Origin: Porphyra umbilicalis
Taxonomy: Eukaryota; Rhodophyta; Bangiophyceae; Bangiales; Bangiaceae
DNA: 64,000 nt
Direction of reading: 5' to 3'
Assembly: GCA_002049455.2 (NCBI GenBank)
Contig: KV918865.1
Span: 124,001-188,000 of the forward strand
Below the pieces are notes generated by a model, which saw only the letters and a list, made by a program, of their open reading frames with translations, had not been told where the DNA came from and did not search any database. Every line of letters starts with the position of its first letter. The first letter of the stretch is position 1. A program made the translations under genes and the position numbers. This document shows, piece after piece, positions 12,003 through 22,978 of the stretch.

Positions 12003-12740
12003 GCGTACTCGCCTATAGAGGTACCCACAACATAATCGGCCTCACAGTCGTCCCTTCCTCTGCCCCAACGTGCCACAGAGGCGGGCCACCAAGGGCCAAG
12101 CCGGTCATGTGTGAACTTTATAGAGGCTTCTCCTACCACGGGAGGAGGTACCTGCCCCGCATGCGGACACGTAAGTGGGACCAGAAAGCAGGTGGCCGAG
12201 GCAGTAAGTCAGCCTACCTCTTCCTCGCCCCCCCCCCGCCTCCACAGTTTGATTCCTTCGTCCTTCCCCCATGATACTCCAACAGATTGTGAGACCTCTC
12301 TTCCATCAATATTCGTGCCTGTACTGAGCGCCGCCGCACCAGAGTACCCAGGTAGGTCGCTCCTGTGATTAAGGAGTAGTCGCCACGAAGCGCCGCAAGT
12401 GACAGGGGTGACAGTCAAGGGCGTAGGCTGCCCTAACAGTGAGCTATTCCCTTACTGTTCCCCGGCCCCTCGGCCGCTAGGTAGCGTAAAAGGCTGTGTA
12501 GGCATAGACCTACCCCCCCCCCCCCCATTGATCATGTATGGGGCGCGACAAAATTTGGCGCTACAACCGTTCTTGAAGAGAACTGTCTCGGAATCAACGC
12601 GTCTCCTGTTGACCCAAGACCAAACCGGAATCTGTTGTCAAAATTGCCATCCAACGAGCTGTTCGGCGAGCAGAGGTCATGAAAAAGCGGAATCAATTGA
12701 CGCCCTGGGCATCAATTGATGCCAGTGGTAGAATAGACAT
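12003..12740. other. no gene recognised
   Basis: Contains a run of about 15 C at 12512-12526, the palindrome-like pair around CAATTGACGCCC and CATCAATTGATGCC (12695-12722), and short open frames only. It may be the 5' flank of the minus-strand transposase remnant at 9835-12002. Confidence 0.3.
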
Positions 12741-13469
12741 TAGAGGCATTATTCGGTTAAATCCGTCCCGGTTATATCCACAGTGGATATGACCAGGCCG
12801 AAGAACGCACCACAGGCGCCGAGCGAACGGAGAATGTAGACTGCTAACACATTTATGTTCGACCGATTGAACTTATTCTCAGGCAGAAACAACTTACACA
12901 AATCCGAGCTCATCCTGGAGAAATGGAACGCTATGTAGCCCGCGCAGATTGACCGCTGGTCTGCCTTAGGGCGGCTTGCCTACCCACCAGGACCAGCGCT
13001 GAGCTGAAACGATAGTCTGGTGACGTTCAGCATGTTGCTGACGACGAGAAATGAGACGTGCCTTCTCTAGTGGCCATGACGGCCAGCACGACGCAGCGGC
13101 CCAAGTTCCAGGGTGTAAGCGGTGGACACCATGCGCAGGTGATGCGTCGCCGCGTGGTGGCTGAGACCGATGTTGAGGCCGTCCATCAGGCGGTTCATGT
13201 GGTTCTGGCTGTGGCGGACTATGAAGATTGATGGGGCGTGGTGGGTTGGTACGAGGCACACTCTTGCGTGATCACGTTCTACCTAGGCAAGATAACATGG
13301 ATTTCATCTCGTCCGAGTATCCCGTAAATGCTCTCTTTCGTACTTCTCTTTCTTCCCAGTAGTATTGAAATCAGGGCATGGCAGCTGATCGCAAGTCCAG
13401 CGAGAGGAAGATAACTACTGTCAGCGACTGTAAATAAATGGCGATGGATATAACCGAATAATGACAGTA
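12741..13469. mobile_element. Tc1/mariner-type non-autonomous element, TACAGTC family
   Basis: The left end TAGAGGCATTATTCGGTTAA (from 12741) and the reverse complement of the right end, TACTGTCATTATTCGGTTAT (to 13469), agree at most positions, including an uninterrupted 13-base core CATTATTCGGTTA, and the match continues for about 24 bases. Both outer ends carry TA. No transposase frame lies within the 729 bp; the short open frames inside look random. The termini match those at 5367-5751 and 18364-18521. Confidence 0.65.
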
Positions 13470-13745
13470 CTTTAGTCGTGTAGGATCTCAGGAGAAACGG
13501 ACCCACGTTCTATTCTAGAGATTAAACCTCTAGAATCGATCGTCGGGGCCGTTTCCAACGCCTGAGAGGGCGTAGAGTTGCAAACGATTTAGATCCAAAT
13601 CCCCCTCCTCACGCCATTGCGATGGGGCCACTTTCCGCGCCTTGTGCTGCTTATGTTCAAATTATCACCCGATTTGAAGCCATTGTAGCCTCCTCATTGC
13701 TCGGGGGGGACCTCGCATTCACGCAATAAAACGGTCACACATGCC
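13470..13745. other. intergenic, nothing seen
   Basis: Short spacer between the MITE and the GC-rich block. A small palindrome-like pair TCTAGAGATTAAACCTCTAGA at its start is the only structure noticed. Confidence 0.3.
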
Positions 13746-15016
13746 ATGTGGCGGGGCGGGGGGCAGCGAACGGCGGCGCCTATACTGGGTGCCGGCTGCC
13801 GGTCTACCGCTGCCGGCATGCGCATGAGCGACCGCGCCGCTGGCGCCGCCGCGCCGGCAGCCCAGACGGCCGTCTTGGTGGCCGCGGCTGCGCGCGCCGC
13901 GGCCGAAGGGCACGAGGACTTTGCGCCGTCGGCGGCCGTGTCGACAGCCGAGCGGGCGGGGAGCGCGTCCGCCGCCGCCGCCGCCACCACCGCCGCCGCC
14001 GGCTGCCAAGCCGCGTCACGCGGGGCTGTGCCGGGGGGGGCCGCCCCGTCGGTCGCGGCGGGGGGGAGAGACGTAGCGTTGGCACCTCCCCCGCCATCTC
14101 CCACACGGCCTACCCCAAAAACCCGGCGGCGGCGCAGACGTCATCGGCGGGCGGCTTGAAGCGGTCGGTGGCGGCGGCGGCGGGGGCGCCCCAAGACCGG
14201 CGATCCACGTCGGCGCGCCTGCCGGTCGCGGACGGGCGGACCGTCTCGGGGCGCCTGCCGGCGGCGGAAGGTCGGACCGTCTCGGGGCTCCTGAGCCGGG
14301 TCATTGGCGGCGGCGGCGGGGGGCGGGGGGAGAGAGGCATCGCCTTGCGACGAGGGGCAACGTCGCTCAGGCGCGCGGCGAGCCGCGTCTTGGACAAGAG
14401 CGCCGGGGGCGGCGCCAACAAGGGCGCCGCCGCTGGAAAGGGGGGAAAGTCGCCGCCGCCGCCCGCGACGGGCCCGCCGGCCGCCGCTGCCGCCGCCGCC
14501 GCCACCGCCGCCGCTGCCGCCGCCACCGCCGCCGCCGCCGCCAGCGCTTCGGCGTCGGCCGACGCGGCGCTGCCGACGCAGCGGTCGCCGGTGGCCAAGG
14601 TCGCGGCGGCGGCGCCCTTGGCGGTGGCCAGCGTCTCCCCGCTGCCCGGGCGGGCGGAGCGGACGCCGCCCGCCCCCCGCGCGCTGCAGCCCCCCCCGCG
14701 AACGCCTGCGGAGCGCGCGCGGTCGGCGTTGCGGCAGCTGCTGCCGCCCGGGACGGACAAGCCCGGCAATGGCCGCCGCCGCACGTGGTCCGTGTCGCTG
14801 CCGCTCGGGCGCCTCAGCGGCTCTGCGGGCGCGGGCGACCGGGAGCCGGATCGGGGGCGTGGGAGGGAGCGGCAGCGGGACCGCGGCGGGGGCCGCGCCG
14901 ACGCCAAGGCCGCCCCCGCCGAGCGCGGCGGCTGGCGCGCGTCGCGCGAGTCGAGCCGCTCCGCGGCGGCCGACGGTGCAAAACAGCGTGTTGGTGTGAG
15001 TTTCAGTCCATTCTGA
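13746..15016 (+). CDS. low-complexity Ala/Gly/Arg/Ser-rich ORF, unidentified
   Basis: A GC-rich block open in two plus frames: from ATG 13746 to 14159, and in the next frame to TGA at 15014-15016. The likely protein uses the first frame to about 14110 and the second afterwards; a homopolymer error or short indel may separate them. The second frame contains two similar units (ARLPVADGRTVSG and GRLPAAEGRTVSG at about 14215-14290), an alanine run coded by GCC/GCG triplets (14480-14570) and an Arg/Asp-rich end. No domain is recognised. The minus strand is also open, so coding status is not settled. Confidence 0.3.
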
Positions 15017-16440
15017 ATATATAGGCGTGATCAGGGACGTCACTTTACCCCGAGGAAATGATGAAGTCAAGGGCCGCACGACTTTTGTTTTTGACATCCT
15101 ACTGTCCCAAGACGTGTCGCCCTTGCCCACTCGGCATGTCCATGGCATCCTCCGCGTTTTAGCAGACGTCCGACCCAAAAAGAACACCACGTCACAATCA
15201 ACCGAAGAGCTCAAGTAGGATGGAGAACAATCCCTGGTCACGTCGTTGTGCTCAGAATAGTACCACAAAAGCTTCTTCATGCTCATATGAAACCCTACTT
15301 GCTGCCCTTCACGCGTGCCCCGCGACCGATGTGAGCTTGAAGCGAAGTTGGTCTGAGTGAATCTTGTAGAATACTCTAATCAGGTCCAGTGGTCAAAAGT
15401 TTTCTATTCAACGTCGAGACGATGTGCAGCCTGAGTACAGCACGACACAACCGCAGCTCCTTGCATGCAACTACCATTGAGAGGCCTCAGAACGCTTGAC
15501 GAATGACCGACACGGCTCCCAAGGCAGTGACCATGCCACGAGACTTCAATAACATACGTCCAGTGAAAGCTGTCATCTGGACAGTATCTGATTGTCTGTT
15601 GATGGTCTCTTTTCGGCCGATTAGCTACAACCTCTGGCGCAGGATCTTCCCATGGGCCCCGTCAATCCGAGACGAGGGTCACTGCCCGCACGCCGCCATG
15701 GTCTCACAGCTCCCCCCTCCCGGTCCTCGTATACGAACAAGTGATAGCTCATACGTTCGCACAATGGGGGAAGGACCTAGGTGGGGTACACACGAAAGTG
15801 GAAGTAGCATGAGGTCACCGTTGTCGTGCCCGCCGTTGCGGCGGTAGCCAGCCATGGGGAATGTATTTGGCCACCTGCTGTGGAATGCTCCGGTGGACCG
15901 GACCACCGCTGTGCGCGTGCCAGCGAGAATAAACTAGGAGCTCATTGCTGGACTGTCCCGGATTGTACGTCAAAGCAGTGCCAACACTGGCCATTCCAAT
16001 GGATCACGTGCATTTTTCTGGCACTGCCCCATCTTGTGGATACCGAATGTGCCTTCTGTTCCTGCCTATAGCGATTCCCATTGCTTTTTTGTTGGAAACA
16101 GCACTGCGGCCGGTCTCCCATACTGTACTCTTCTCTTTCTGACCAGCTGGAAACAATACGGGAATTCTATCTTCGCGCGTCTCTTCCTGTCCAGCAGGAC
16201 CTCCTTGGCAGATGACACGTCGGCAGCGGCCGGGTGGGCGGCCAGGCAGGAAAACACACAAAACGAGAAACACTTTGTGTATGGCGACGGGCTGTCAGTG
16301 GGGAGAAGGGCAGGGACGGCCGCGGTAGCTGAGGAGTGGGGTGCGGTGCGGCACTGATACAGCACTGGTGGGGCGATGGTATCGGCCACGTCAGCTCCTC
16401 TGCACGTGTCAGGCCAGTGTGCGTCGAAATTGACGACCTG
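15017..16440. other. no gene recognised
   Basis: Several short frames, for example an ATG-started one of 114 codons at 15503-15847, lack any motif and overlap frames on the other strand. No repeats or inverted ends were noticed. Confidence 0.3.
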
Positions 16441-16489
16441 CCCACAATGCCAATTTGCGCCCCCGAGCCCCCGTAGCACGCCGCTCAGC

Positions 16490-16635
16490 TCCCCGCGACC
16501 CCCCACCAAACCCCCCCCAAACCCCCCAACCCGGCCTCCAACCCCCCCCCCAACCCCCCCCCCAGCACCCCCCCCAGCACCCCCCTAATCCCTCAAATCC
16601 CCCCCCCCCCCCCAACACCCCCCCAGGGAGCCCCC
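16490..16635. repeat. C-rich/A-interrupted tract (G4 or i-motif potential)
   Basis: About 145 bases made almost only of C runs of 4-14 separated by A, AA or AG on the plus strand; the complement therefore carries many G runs of four or more. It ends with two copies of the sequence CACGATCTCTTGTAGCCCAC at about 16636-16676, just before the foldback cluster. Confidence 0.8.
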
Positions 16636-16704
16636 ACGATCTCTTGTAGCCCCACCCACGATCTCTTGTAGCCCACGTGTCATAGTGGGTCGTTTTTTTC
16701 GAGA

Positions 16705-18752
16705 TATGGTGCGTGTTCCAAAAATGAGACATGCGCGTTTTCTGGAAAACTGACACATCACTGCACGGGGGCAGGCGGGGTGGGGTACGAGAAAATTCTC
16801 AACTGGCCTCCATGGAAAGAGCCTCTCCCGAGACGTTCTTGCCTGACAACTCCTTCGTACCTGCCTGTGGGCCCTGTTCTGTGGACCTCTCAGCTAACTC
16901 CAATCTTGGAGCCAGTCTTTTTCAGGTTCTTGGGGTTATGGTGCGTGTCCCAATAATGAGACATCGCGGTTTTTTCTTTTGTTCTCGGCCCACTGGCCTT
17001 CTGCAACGGTCCGATAATGTAATGTGACCCACTCGGTCCCACTGTGCTTCCAGAACAGCCCCTGACAGTGTTATCAGAGGCGGCACAACTTGACGTGTCA
17101 TGGGGGAAAGTGTCATTCATTGCAACTTCGACAGGTGACGATCACGCGGCCCAATCAAATGCACAGATACTAAAGCAGGCATGTCCTGACAATTTGTGCA
17201 CGAAGAAAAGGGCACCACCTTACCAATAAAAACGTGAAAAAGACCCCCATGTAGCCCCCTGTGAGGAAAACACAATTTGGGACACCCCTCATCGAAGCTC
17301 CAGTTAGCACATGAGCTTTGGCGTTGCAAACCTTTAACCCCAAGAACCTGAAAAAGACTGGCTCCAAGATCGGGGCTATCCTGGAGGTCCACAGAACAGG
17401 GCCGACAGGCGGGTATTAAGGAGTTGTCAGCCAAGCACGCGTCGGGAGAGGCTCTTTCCATGGAGGCCAGTCGAGAATTTTCTCGTACCCCACGCCGCCT
17501 GCCCCCGTGCAGTGATGTGTCAGTCCTTCAGAAAACGCGCATGTCTCATTTTTGGGACACGCACCATACAGGTTTGCAACACCTAAGCTCATGTGCTAAC
17601 TGGAGCTTCGAAGAGGGGTGTCCCAAATCGTGTTTTCTTCACAAGGGGCTACATGGGGGTCTTTTTAACGTTTTTATTGGTATGGTGCGTGTCCCAAAAA
17701 TGAGACATGGCGGATTTTTCTTTTGTTCTCGGCCCACTGGCCTTCTGCAACGGTCCGATAATGTAATGTGACCCACTCGGTCCCACTATGCTTCCAGAAC
17801 AGCCCCTGACAGTGTTGGAAGAGGCGGCACATCCTGACGTGTCATGGGGGAAAGTGTCATTCATTGCAACTTCGACAGGTGACGATCACGCGGCCCAATC
17901 AAATGCACAGATACTAAAGCAGGCATGTCCTGACAATTTGTGCACGAAGAAAAGGGCACCACCTTACCAATAAAAACGTGAAAAAGACCCCCATGTAGCC
18001 CCCTGTGAGGAAAACACAATTTGGGACACCCCTCATCGAAGCTCCAGTTAGCACATGAGCTTTGGCGTTGCAAACCGTTAACCCCAAGAACCTGAAAAAG
18101 ACTGGCTCCAAGATCGGGGCTATCTGAGAGGTCCACAGAACAGGGCCGACAGGCGGGTATTAAGGAGTTGTCAGCCAAGCACGCGTCGGGAGAGGCTCTT
18201 TCCATGGAGGCCAGTCGAGAATTTTCTCGTACCCCACGCCGCCTGCCCCCGTGCAGTGATGTGTCAGTCCTTCAGAAAACGCGCATGTCTCATTTTTGGG
18301 ACACGCACCATAAGGTCGTGCCCTTTTCTTCGTGCTCAAATTGTCAGCACATGCCTGCTCTAGTACAGTCGTTATGCGTTTTCATGGTAGGGGTGCGCTA
18401 CAAAAGTAGCACCCTCTTTCAGTCCGAGATCGCGATAGATCGCGGTCCTGAGGCTCTAGGGGCCATTCACTTGTGGAGCATGCTCTCCAAGTGAATGGTA
18501 CATAAGCGAATAATGACTGTATTTGTGCATTTGATTGGGCCGCGTGATCGTCACCTGTCGAAGTTGCAATGAATGACACTTTCCCCGATGACACGTCAAG
18601 ATGTGCCGCCTCTGATAACACTGTCAGGGGCTGTTCTGGAAGCACAGTGGGACCGAGTGGGTCACATTACATTATCGGACCGTTGCAGAAGGCCAGTGGG
18701 CCGAGAAAAAAAGAAAAAACCGCCATGTCTCATTTTTGGGACACGCACCATA
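16705..18752. mobile_element. nested cluster of foldback (long-TIR) elements
   Basis: The end sequence TATGGTGCGTGTCCCAAAAA followed by TGAGACAT occurs at 16705, 16937 and 17681, and inverted with ends at 17568, 18312 and 18752. 16705-17568 is a complete unit: its first 230 bases (A) recur inverted as its last 230 bases, with TA at each outer edge. The inner part (B, 16937-17336) starts with the same end sequence, so one element sits inside another. 16937-17568 is repeated directly as 17681-18312 with the same length (632 bp) and few differences. 18313-18752 is an inverted B carrying a further insertion. No transposase is coded. TA edges suggest a Tc1/mariner-type source. Confidence 0.8.
18364..18521. 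mobile_element. 158-bp MITE, TACAGTC family, in foldback copy
   Basis: It starts TACAGTCGTTATGCG and ends CGAATAATGACTGTA. The empty site is visible in the sister copies at about 17192 and 17936, which read through CCTGC-TTTAGTA-TCTGTGCAT (in inverted orientation) without it; here the TA is present on both sides. This shows a TA target duplication directly. The interior holds CCATTCACTTG and CAAGTGAATGG (18463-18473, 18487-18497), a perfect 11-bp hairpin. Confidence 0.85.
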
Positions 18753-18837
18753 CGACCCCACTTTAGTAGACACTAGAGCTAGCCGTCACCCCTCCTTCCA
18801 CGACTCAGAGAAACAGAATATGCACGGAGCTGACTCG

Positions 18838-21249
18838 TTACGTCAGTGGTCCGCCGAGAGACTGCAGCTGCGCCAAAAACGCGTCACCCGTAATCATCTC
18901 GGTCGCCCCATACACCACCTGCCGGTGGCCATCCCCCCCTCGCCCCGCGTGCTCCTTCACGTTGTGGTACTCCACATAGCTGCCGCCGCCAACCATAAAG
19001 ACGATGGCGCCCTGGTGGCGCGGCCGCCCCGCCGGGCGAGCGCCCCGAAGCGATTGCGGATCCCAGTATCCGTACTCATTAACGAGCGTGGTCGCCGCCG
19101 CCGCCGGCACGGCCGCCTCACCACCACAGCCATTGTCGCCGCCGCCCCCCATCAGTGCATCGACGATGCGGGAGGTCGCGCACGCCTTCTCCGCCCCATT
19201 CGTCAGGCGCTTGTTGAGGTTGGCCGCGACGCTGTGGAAGCCCTGCACGCCGAGCTTGACCGCTGACGAGACGACCTTGTCAAGCTGCGTTGAGGCTGCC
19301 AGTGCAGACGCTGCCGACGCCATGGACGCGGAGCCCTGCAGCAGCCGTGCGGCAACGTCCGCGTCGGCGTTGCCGAGCCCAATGGTGCTATCACTGGTCA
19401 GCGTCCGGCGGTGGTCCGGCGCAGCAACAGAGCCCGGCACGAGCGCTGCTGCCGACATGCTGCGGGTGAAGCGCTTGTTGGCGCGCACAAACGCAATCGC
19501 GCGGGTGTCTCTGACGCCCGACGCGGTCAAAGCGGTGGCGGCCTCCTTCAGCGCTCCCTCCCGCTGCTCGTCAGGCGCGCACAGGGCCGCAATAAGCGCC
19601 AATCGCAGGCGGTCTGTGTCCGTGGCCGCCACCGCTGGCGCGCCGGGCGATGCGCCTGCCGGCGGCGAGCTGCCCATGCGCACCCACTGGAGGGCAACGC
19701 GCACTGCCTCCGCTGCGGCCGCGGCAGCGGTGCCCCCCGAGCTGCCTGCCACCGCCAGCAGCTCATCCTCCATCGTGTAGAGTGTGTCGATGCCCCGCAG
19801 GTGGATGGCCTCGAGCAGCGCCGTCGCGAGCGTTGTGTGCATGTCGATGAGCGCCTTGCGTTTGCGAAGGGCGGGCAGGCGGGTGAGGGCAGCGGCGAGC
19901 TTCTCGGCGCCGGCGCCGGCGCCACCTGACGCCGACGAGTCCAGCTGCGCGGCGACCGAGTCGAGGGAGACAGCGTCGCCGTCGCCGCAGCCGCCGCCGC
20001 CCACGGCGCCGGCCGTGCGGGAGACGTCCGCCACGGCGGCTTGGTACTCGGTTAGGGCGGCGGCGACAGCGTCGGCGACGGCGGGGAAGGGAGCTCCAGC
20101 GTTGGTCGCCCAAAATTCGTCGCGCGCCACGTCGAGATCGTATGTCCGCGTGGGCGCGCCCGCCGACATGGACGTCGGCCCGCCCGCATCGCCTGGTGCC
20201 GCCACCCGCACCCGATTCAATCGCACGCCAAGAACGTCGGAAGCGAGCGCTTGGTACGTCCACGCATGGCGCAGCATCACCGCCAAGTCCACCGTACGGT
20301 CGAGGATGATGAGCACGGGCTGCGCCATGACGCCGGCGCCCGATCCAGACGGCGGGCCACTGGAAGCGCCTCCACCGGGCCCCCTTCTGCGTACGTCAGG
20401 AGCGAGAGCACCGTTGCGAGCACGAAAATGCTCGCGCAGGCGCACGTCCAGTTGTGTGGCAACCATCTCCGCCGCCCCCCCGAGCGGCGCGCGGATGATG
20501 GGCACCGCCGTCAGCGTCGCACACACGCAAAAGAGGCCGTCGACGATGGCCAACACGACCGCCTCAATCACGCCATCGGTCACCCCCACCGCGTGAAGCG
20601 CGGCAAACGTCTGGCTGGACGAGGGGTTGGCAGCAACGCCGCCGGGCGCCGCCATGGAGGCATTAACGGCTGCCGGCGTCGGCGGCAAGTTGAGCACAAA
20701 GAGATCGTGCTCGAGCGACACAAAGTTGGCATACAGGTCGTACATGGTTGCGATGGAGGTAGCGGGCACACCTGCCCGCGCCACAGCGTCGGCGAGGGAC
20801 TCAAGCAGCTCCCGCGGCAGCGACGACGTCCAGTGCACGTGTAGGCCGTCGTACAAGCCGGCGCCGGCGTCGGCGGCTACCCGATCGACATTGTCTGGAG
20901 TCGGCGCAAGAAGGTACACGGCGGGGACGTCTGGGATGGCCTGCCGCGAGGCAGCCGCGCTCAAATGAAGCGTCACCCCATGCGCGCGCAGGTCCGATAC
21001 CTGCAGCAACGGCGCGATGATGTCACGAGCGGTTGCATCGTAGACGAGGACCTTCCAAACAGCGGCGGATGCGCCGTCAGCAGGGCCTGAAAGAACGCCA
21101 CCGCCATCACCCAGGGTGCCCCTGTTGCGACCGTACGGGCCGAGCGAGCCTGAGACGACGCCGGCGTCCGTGGCCGCGCCAATCGAGTCGAGCATGTCAA
21201 TGAGCAGCGCCCGCTGGCGGACGAGAACCGAAAAGCGAGGATCTGCCAT
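18838..21249 (-). CDS. SLY1: Sly1/SCFD1, Sec1/Munc18-family protein of ER-Golgi fusion
   Basis: A single open frame of 803 codons from ATG (21249, context gaccATGGCA) to TAA. The protein aligns in order with Sly1: an N-terminal WKVLVYDATARDIIAPLL block with PDVPAVYLLAPT shortly after, GLFCVCATLTAVPIIR, the central PVLIILDRTVDLAVMLRHAW and YQALASDVLGVRLNRV, RKRKALIDMHTTLATALLEAI, and the C-terminal GAIVFMVGGGSYVEYHNV. Known Sly1 proteins bind syntaxin-5-type SNAREs and are required for ER-Golgi fusion. This copy is longer than the usual 640-670 residues because of Ala/Gly/Ser-rich insertions (for example between 20330 and 20400 and around 19960). No introns. It is flanked upstream by MITE sequence (21405-21720) and downstream by the foldback cluster, only 86 bases from its stop. 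Confidence 0.95.
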   Translation of the reverse strand: MADPRFSVLVRQRALLIDMLDSIGAATDAGVVSGSLGPYGRNRGTLGDGGGVLSGPADGASAAVWKVLVYDATARDIIAPLLQVSDLRAHGVTLHLSAAASRQAIPDVPAVYLLAPTPDNVDRVAADAGAGLYDGLHVHWTSSLPRELLESLADAVARAGVPATSIATMYDLYANFVSLEHDLFVLNLPPTPAAVNASMAAPGGVAANPSSSQTFAALHAVGVTDGVIEAVVLAIVDGLFCVCATLTAVPIIRAPLGGAAEMVATQLDVRLREHFRARNGALAPDVRRRGPGGGASSGPPSGSGAGVMAQPVLIILDRTVDLAVMLRHAWTYQALASDVLGVRLNRVRVAAPGDAGGPTSMSAGAPTRTYDLDVARDEFWATNAGAPFPAVADAVAAALTEYQAAVADVSRTAGAVGGGGCGDGDAVSLDSVAAQLDSSASGGAGAGAEKLAAALTRLPALRKRKALIDMHTTLATALLEAIHLRGIDTLYTMEDELLAVAGSSGGTAAAAAAEAVRVALQWVRMGSSPPAGASPGAPAVAATDTDRLRLALIAALCAPDEQREGALKEAATALTASGVRDTRAIAFVRANKRFTRSMSAAALVPGSVAAPDHRRTLTSDSTIGLGNADADVAARLLQGSASMASAASALAASTQLDKVVSSAVKLGVQGFHSVAANLNKRLTNGAEKACATSRIVDALMGGGGDNGCGGEAAVPAAAATTLVNEYGYWDPQSLRGARPAGRPRHQGAIVFMVGGGSYVEYHNVKEHAGRGGDGHRQVVYGATEMITGDAFLAQLQSLGGPLT

Positions 21250-21404
21250 GGTCGTCGTGGGCCCAGGGGTTGAAGGACGGGGACTCTGCGTCGGGGGGGT
21301 GGCGAGGGGTCAGGTGGAGGCGCCACGAGATGTCGACCGAACAGCGCATCGCTGTGCTTAAGGCGAGGGTGCAAGCAGCAAATCGGCACGTTTTGGCCGG
21401 AACT

Positions 21405-21720
21405 AAAGCGTCTGGGGCGCGCGACGGATAAGATGCCTTACTGACGCCCCATTAGGCAGCTAAAACGCCCTCACGACGCCCTCAGTAGCACCCCCAATAT
21501 TCGCAATATGGGTCAAATGGCACCCATATGGTAATTTCTTATGTCATTTTTGTGTCAAGACTGGGTGCCTGGCCCCAACCAAGCAAGGTGCACAGCAGTA
21601 GGGTTGCTAAACGCATCTCGGGGCGCGCTTAAGGGCGCTATGAGGGCGTGCTTAACAGTGCGATTTCGGTGCGTAAGCGCCACGCGCCCCATATGGGAAG
21701 GGGCGCTTTTGGGGGGCCAA
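21405..21720. mobile_element. GGCGTC-family MITE sequence upstream of SLY1
   Basis: 21405-21600 is close to the reverse complement of about 52410-52640, sharing the GACGCCCCATTAGGCAGC stretch, the GTAGCACCC/AATATTCGCAATAT stretch and GACTGGGTGCCTG. At 21600 it passes into a different end, TAGGGTTGCTAAACGC, which starts another GGGCGC-rich segment to about 21720. It looks like two related non-autonomous elements joined or nested. It lies 160 bases upstream of the SLY1 start codon, so it may contribute to that promoter. Confidence 0.6.
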
Positions 21721-22860
21721 CTTTAATTTCTGCTCAGCTAAGTATAGACATGACACTGTCAAGTGTCGGCCAAAACTCGACGACCTCCGACAACGAGCAG
21801 GCTCCTGACCCAGCAGCTATGAACTGCTGCTGTCCCAGCCAAAGGGAGCCCTGACAATCGGCTATCAGACGTCCAAAGAAATCTTGCCACCAACCTGTGA
21901 CGACTGCCCTCGTATGCGTGGCACGCCCACAGATGGCGCTCTGAGCGTCGGGGCCACGAATGACTGCTAGTACGAAAGAAAGCGGAGCTGCACAGTACAC
22001 AGCGCAGCAAGACCGTTCTATGAATGTCTATTTGCGGAAGGCCAAACACCTCTTAGACTGCGACATCCTGATAAACGCACGAGCGCGAAAACTTCCGCAC
22101 TAATCTTGATGATATCCACACCGCACTTGTCCCAGGATACCTCCACCCAGTATCAGAAAGGACTGGATTAAATGGGTGCTGAGGTCCAGCCATAAAACCA
22201 GAACAAACATGGGGATGCGAGCCATGGGGAGAGCACATCATTTTATCTTCCTGCTCTGTGCGCGCCCATTGCTACAAGGCCCGATGACCCCATATCCGTT
22301 GATGTCTGATTGCGGTTTATTTTATGGACGTGGTCGGCTCCAAAAAAAGGTACGATGAGACAGAGGTTACTATGCAGTCTCCTGACCTGCGCGCGACCAC
22401 GTGCCTGCCGACCACGACGGCAGCACGCAGCCAGGGCCAGCATGCAGCCCGTCCCATGTCGACGACCGCAGGCACAGCGCTCCACCACCCCCTCCCCCGC
22501 CGGCCCCAGCGACCGCCGAGGGCGAACGACACGCCGGCTCTGTGCCCCGAGCCTCGTTGGCCACACCGCCCACATGCAACGGGGTGACGCGCCGCGGCGA
22601 CCGCTTGAACAGCTGCCCCACCCAACGCCCCCCCACCGTCCCGCTCACCGTCCTCGCCCTCCGGTCCGCCTCAGTAGCCAAAACAACTGCCGGGCTCTCC
22701 ACACCCGCACCCCGTCGTTGCGCCGGCTTCCCATCGCGTCTCATCCTCCCCTCCCCCAGCATTGCTCATCTCGCCCATTGCACCGCAACCCCCCCAAACG
22801 CCGGCGCCCGCGCTACCTCGACGATGGCGCTGCGCTGTTCGCCCTCCTTCACCTCCTCGC
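21721..22860. other. no gene recognised; GC-rich 3' part may be a split exon
   Basis: The first half is ordinary mixed sequence with small frames. From 22380 to 22860 it is GC-rich and open on several frames, including one from 22310 to the LTR. A short ATG frame at 22824 runs into the LTR boundary. This could be an exon cut by the retrotransposon (see 33226), but no protein family is visible. Confidence 0.3.
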
Positions 22861-22978
22861 TGTGGTATTAATAACGTTAGTTCAATTACCAGTGTACTGA
22901 GACCGACCGTAGCCAAGCAATAAAGCGAGTTCTATCGCCGTCGCGGCGAGGAAGAAAACCTTTTGTTGAAGGGCATCC
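22861..22978. repeat. extra partial LTR copy (118 bp)
   Basis: 22861-22978 repeats the first 118 bases of the adjacent LTR at 22979 almost exactly, including TGTGGTAT, the CAAGCAATAAAGCGAG stretch and the final GGGCATCC. It sits head-to-tail with the full LTR, so it is either a tandem duplication or the stub of an earlier insertion. Confidence 0.9.

Noticed and set aside
14110-14907. Minus-strand 265-codon ORF opposite the Ala/Arg-rich plus frame
   Set aside because: GC-rich simple sequence leaves both strands open; the plus frame has internal repeated units and is the better, still weak, candidate.
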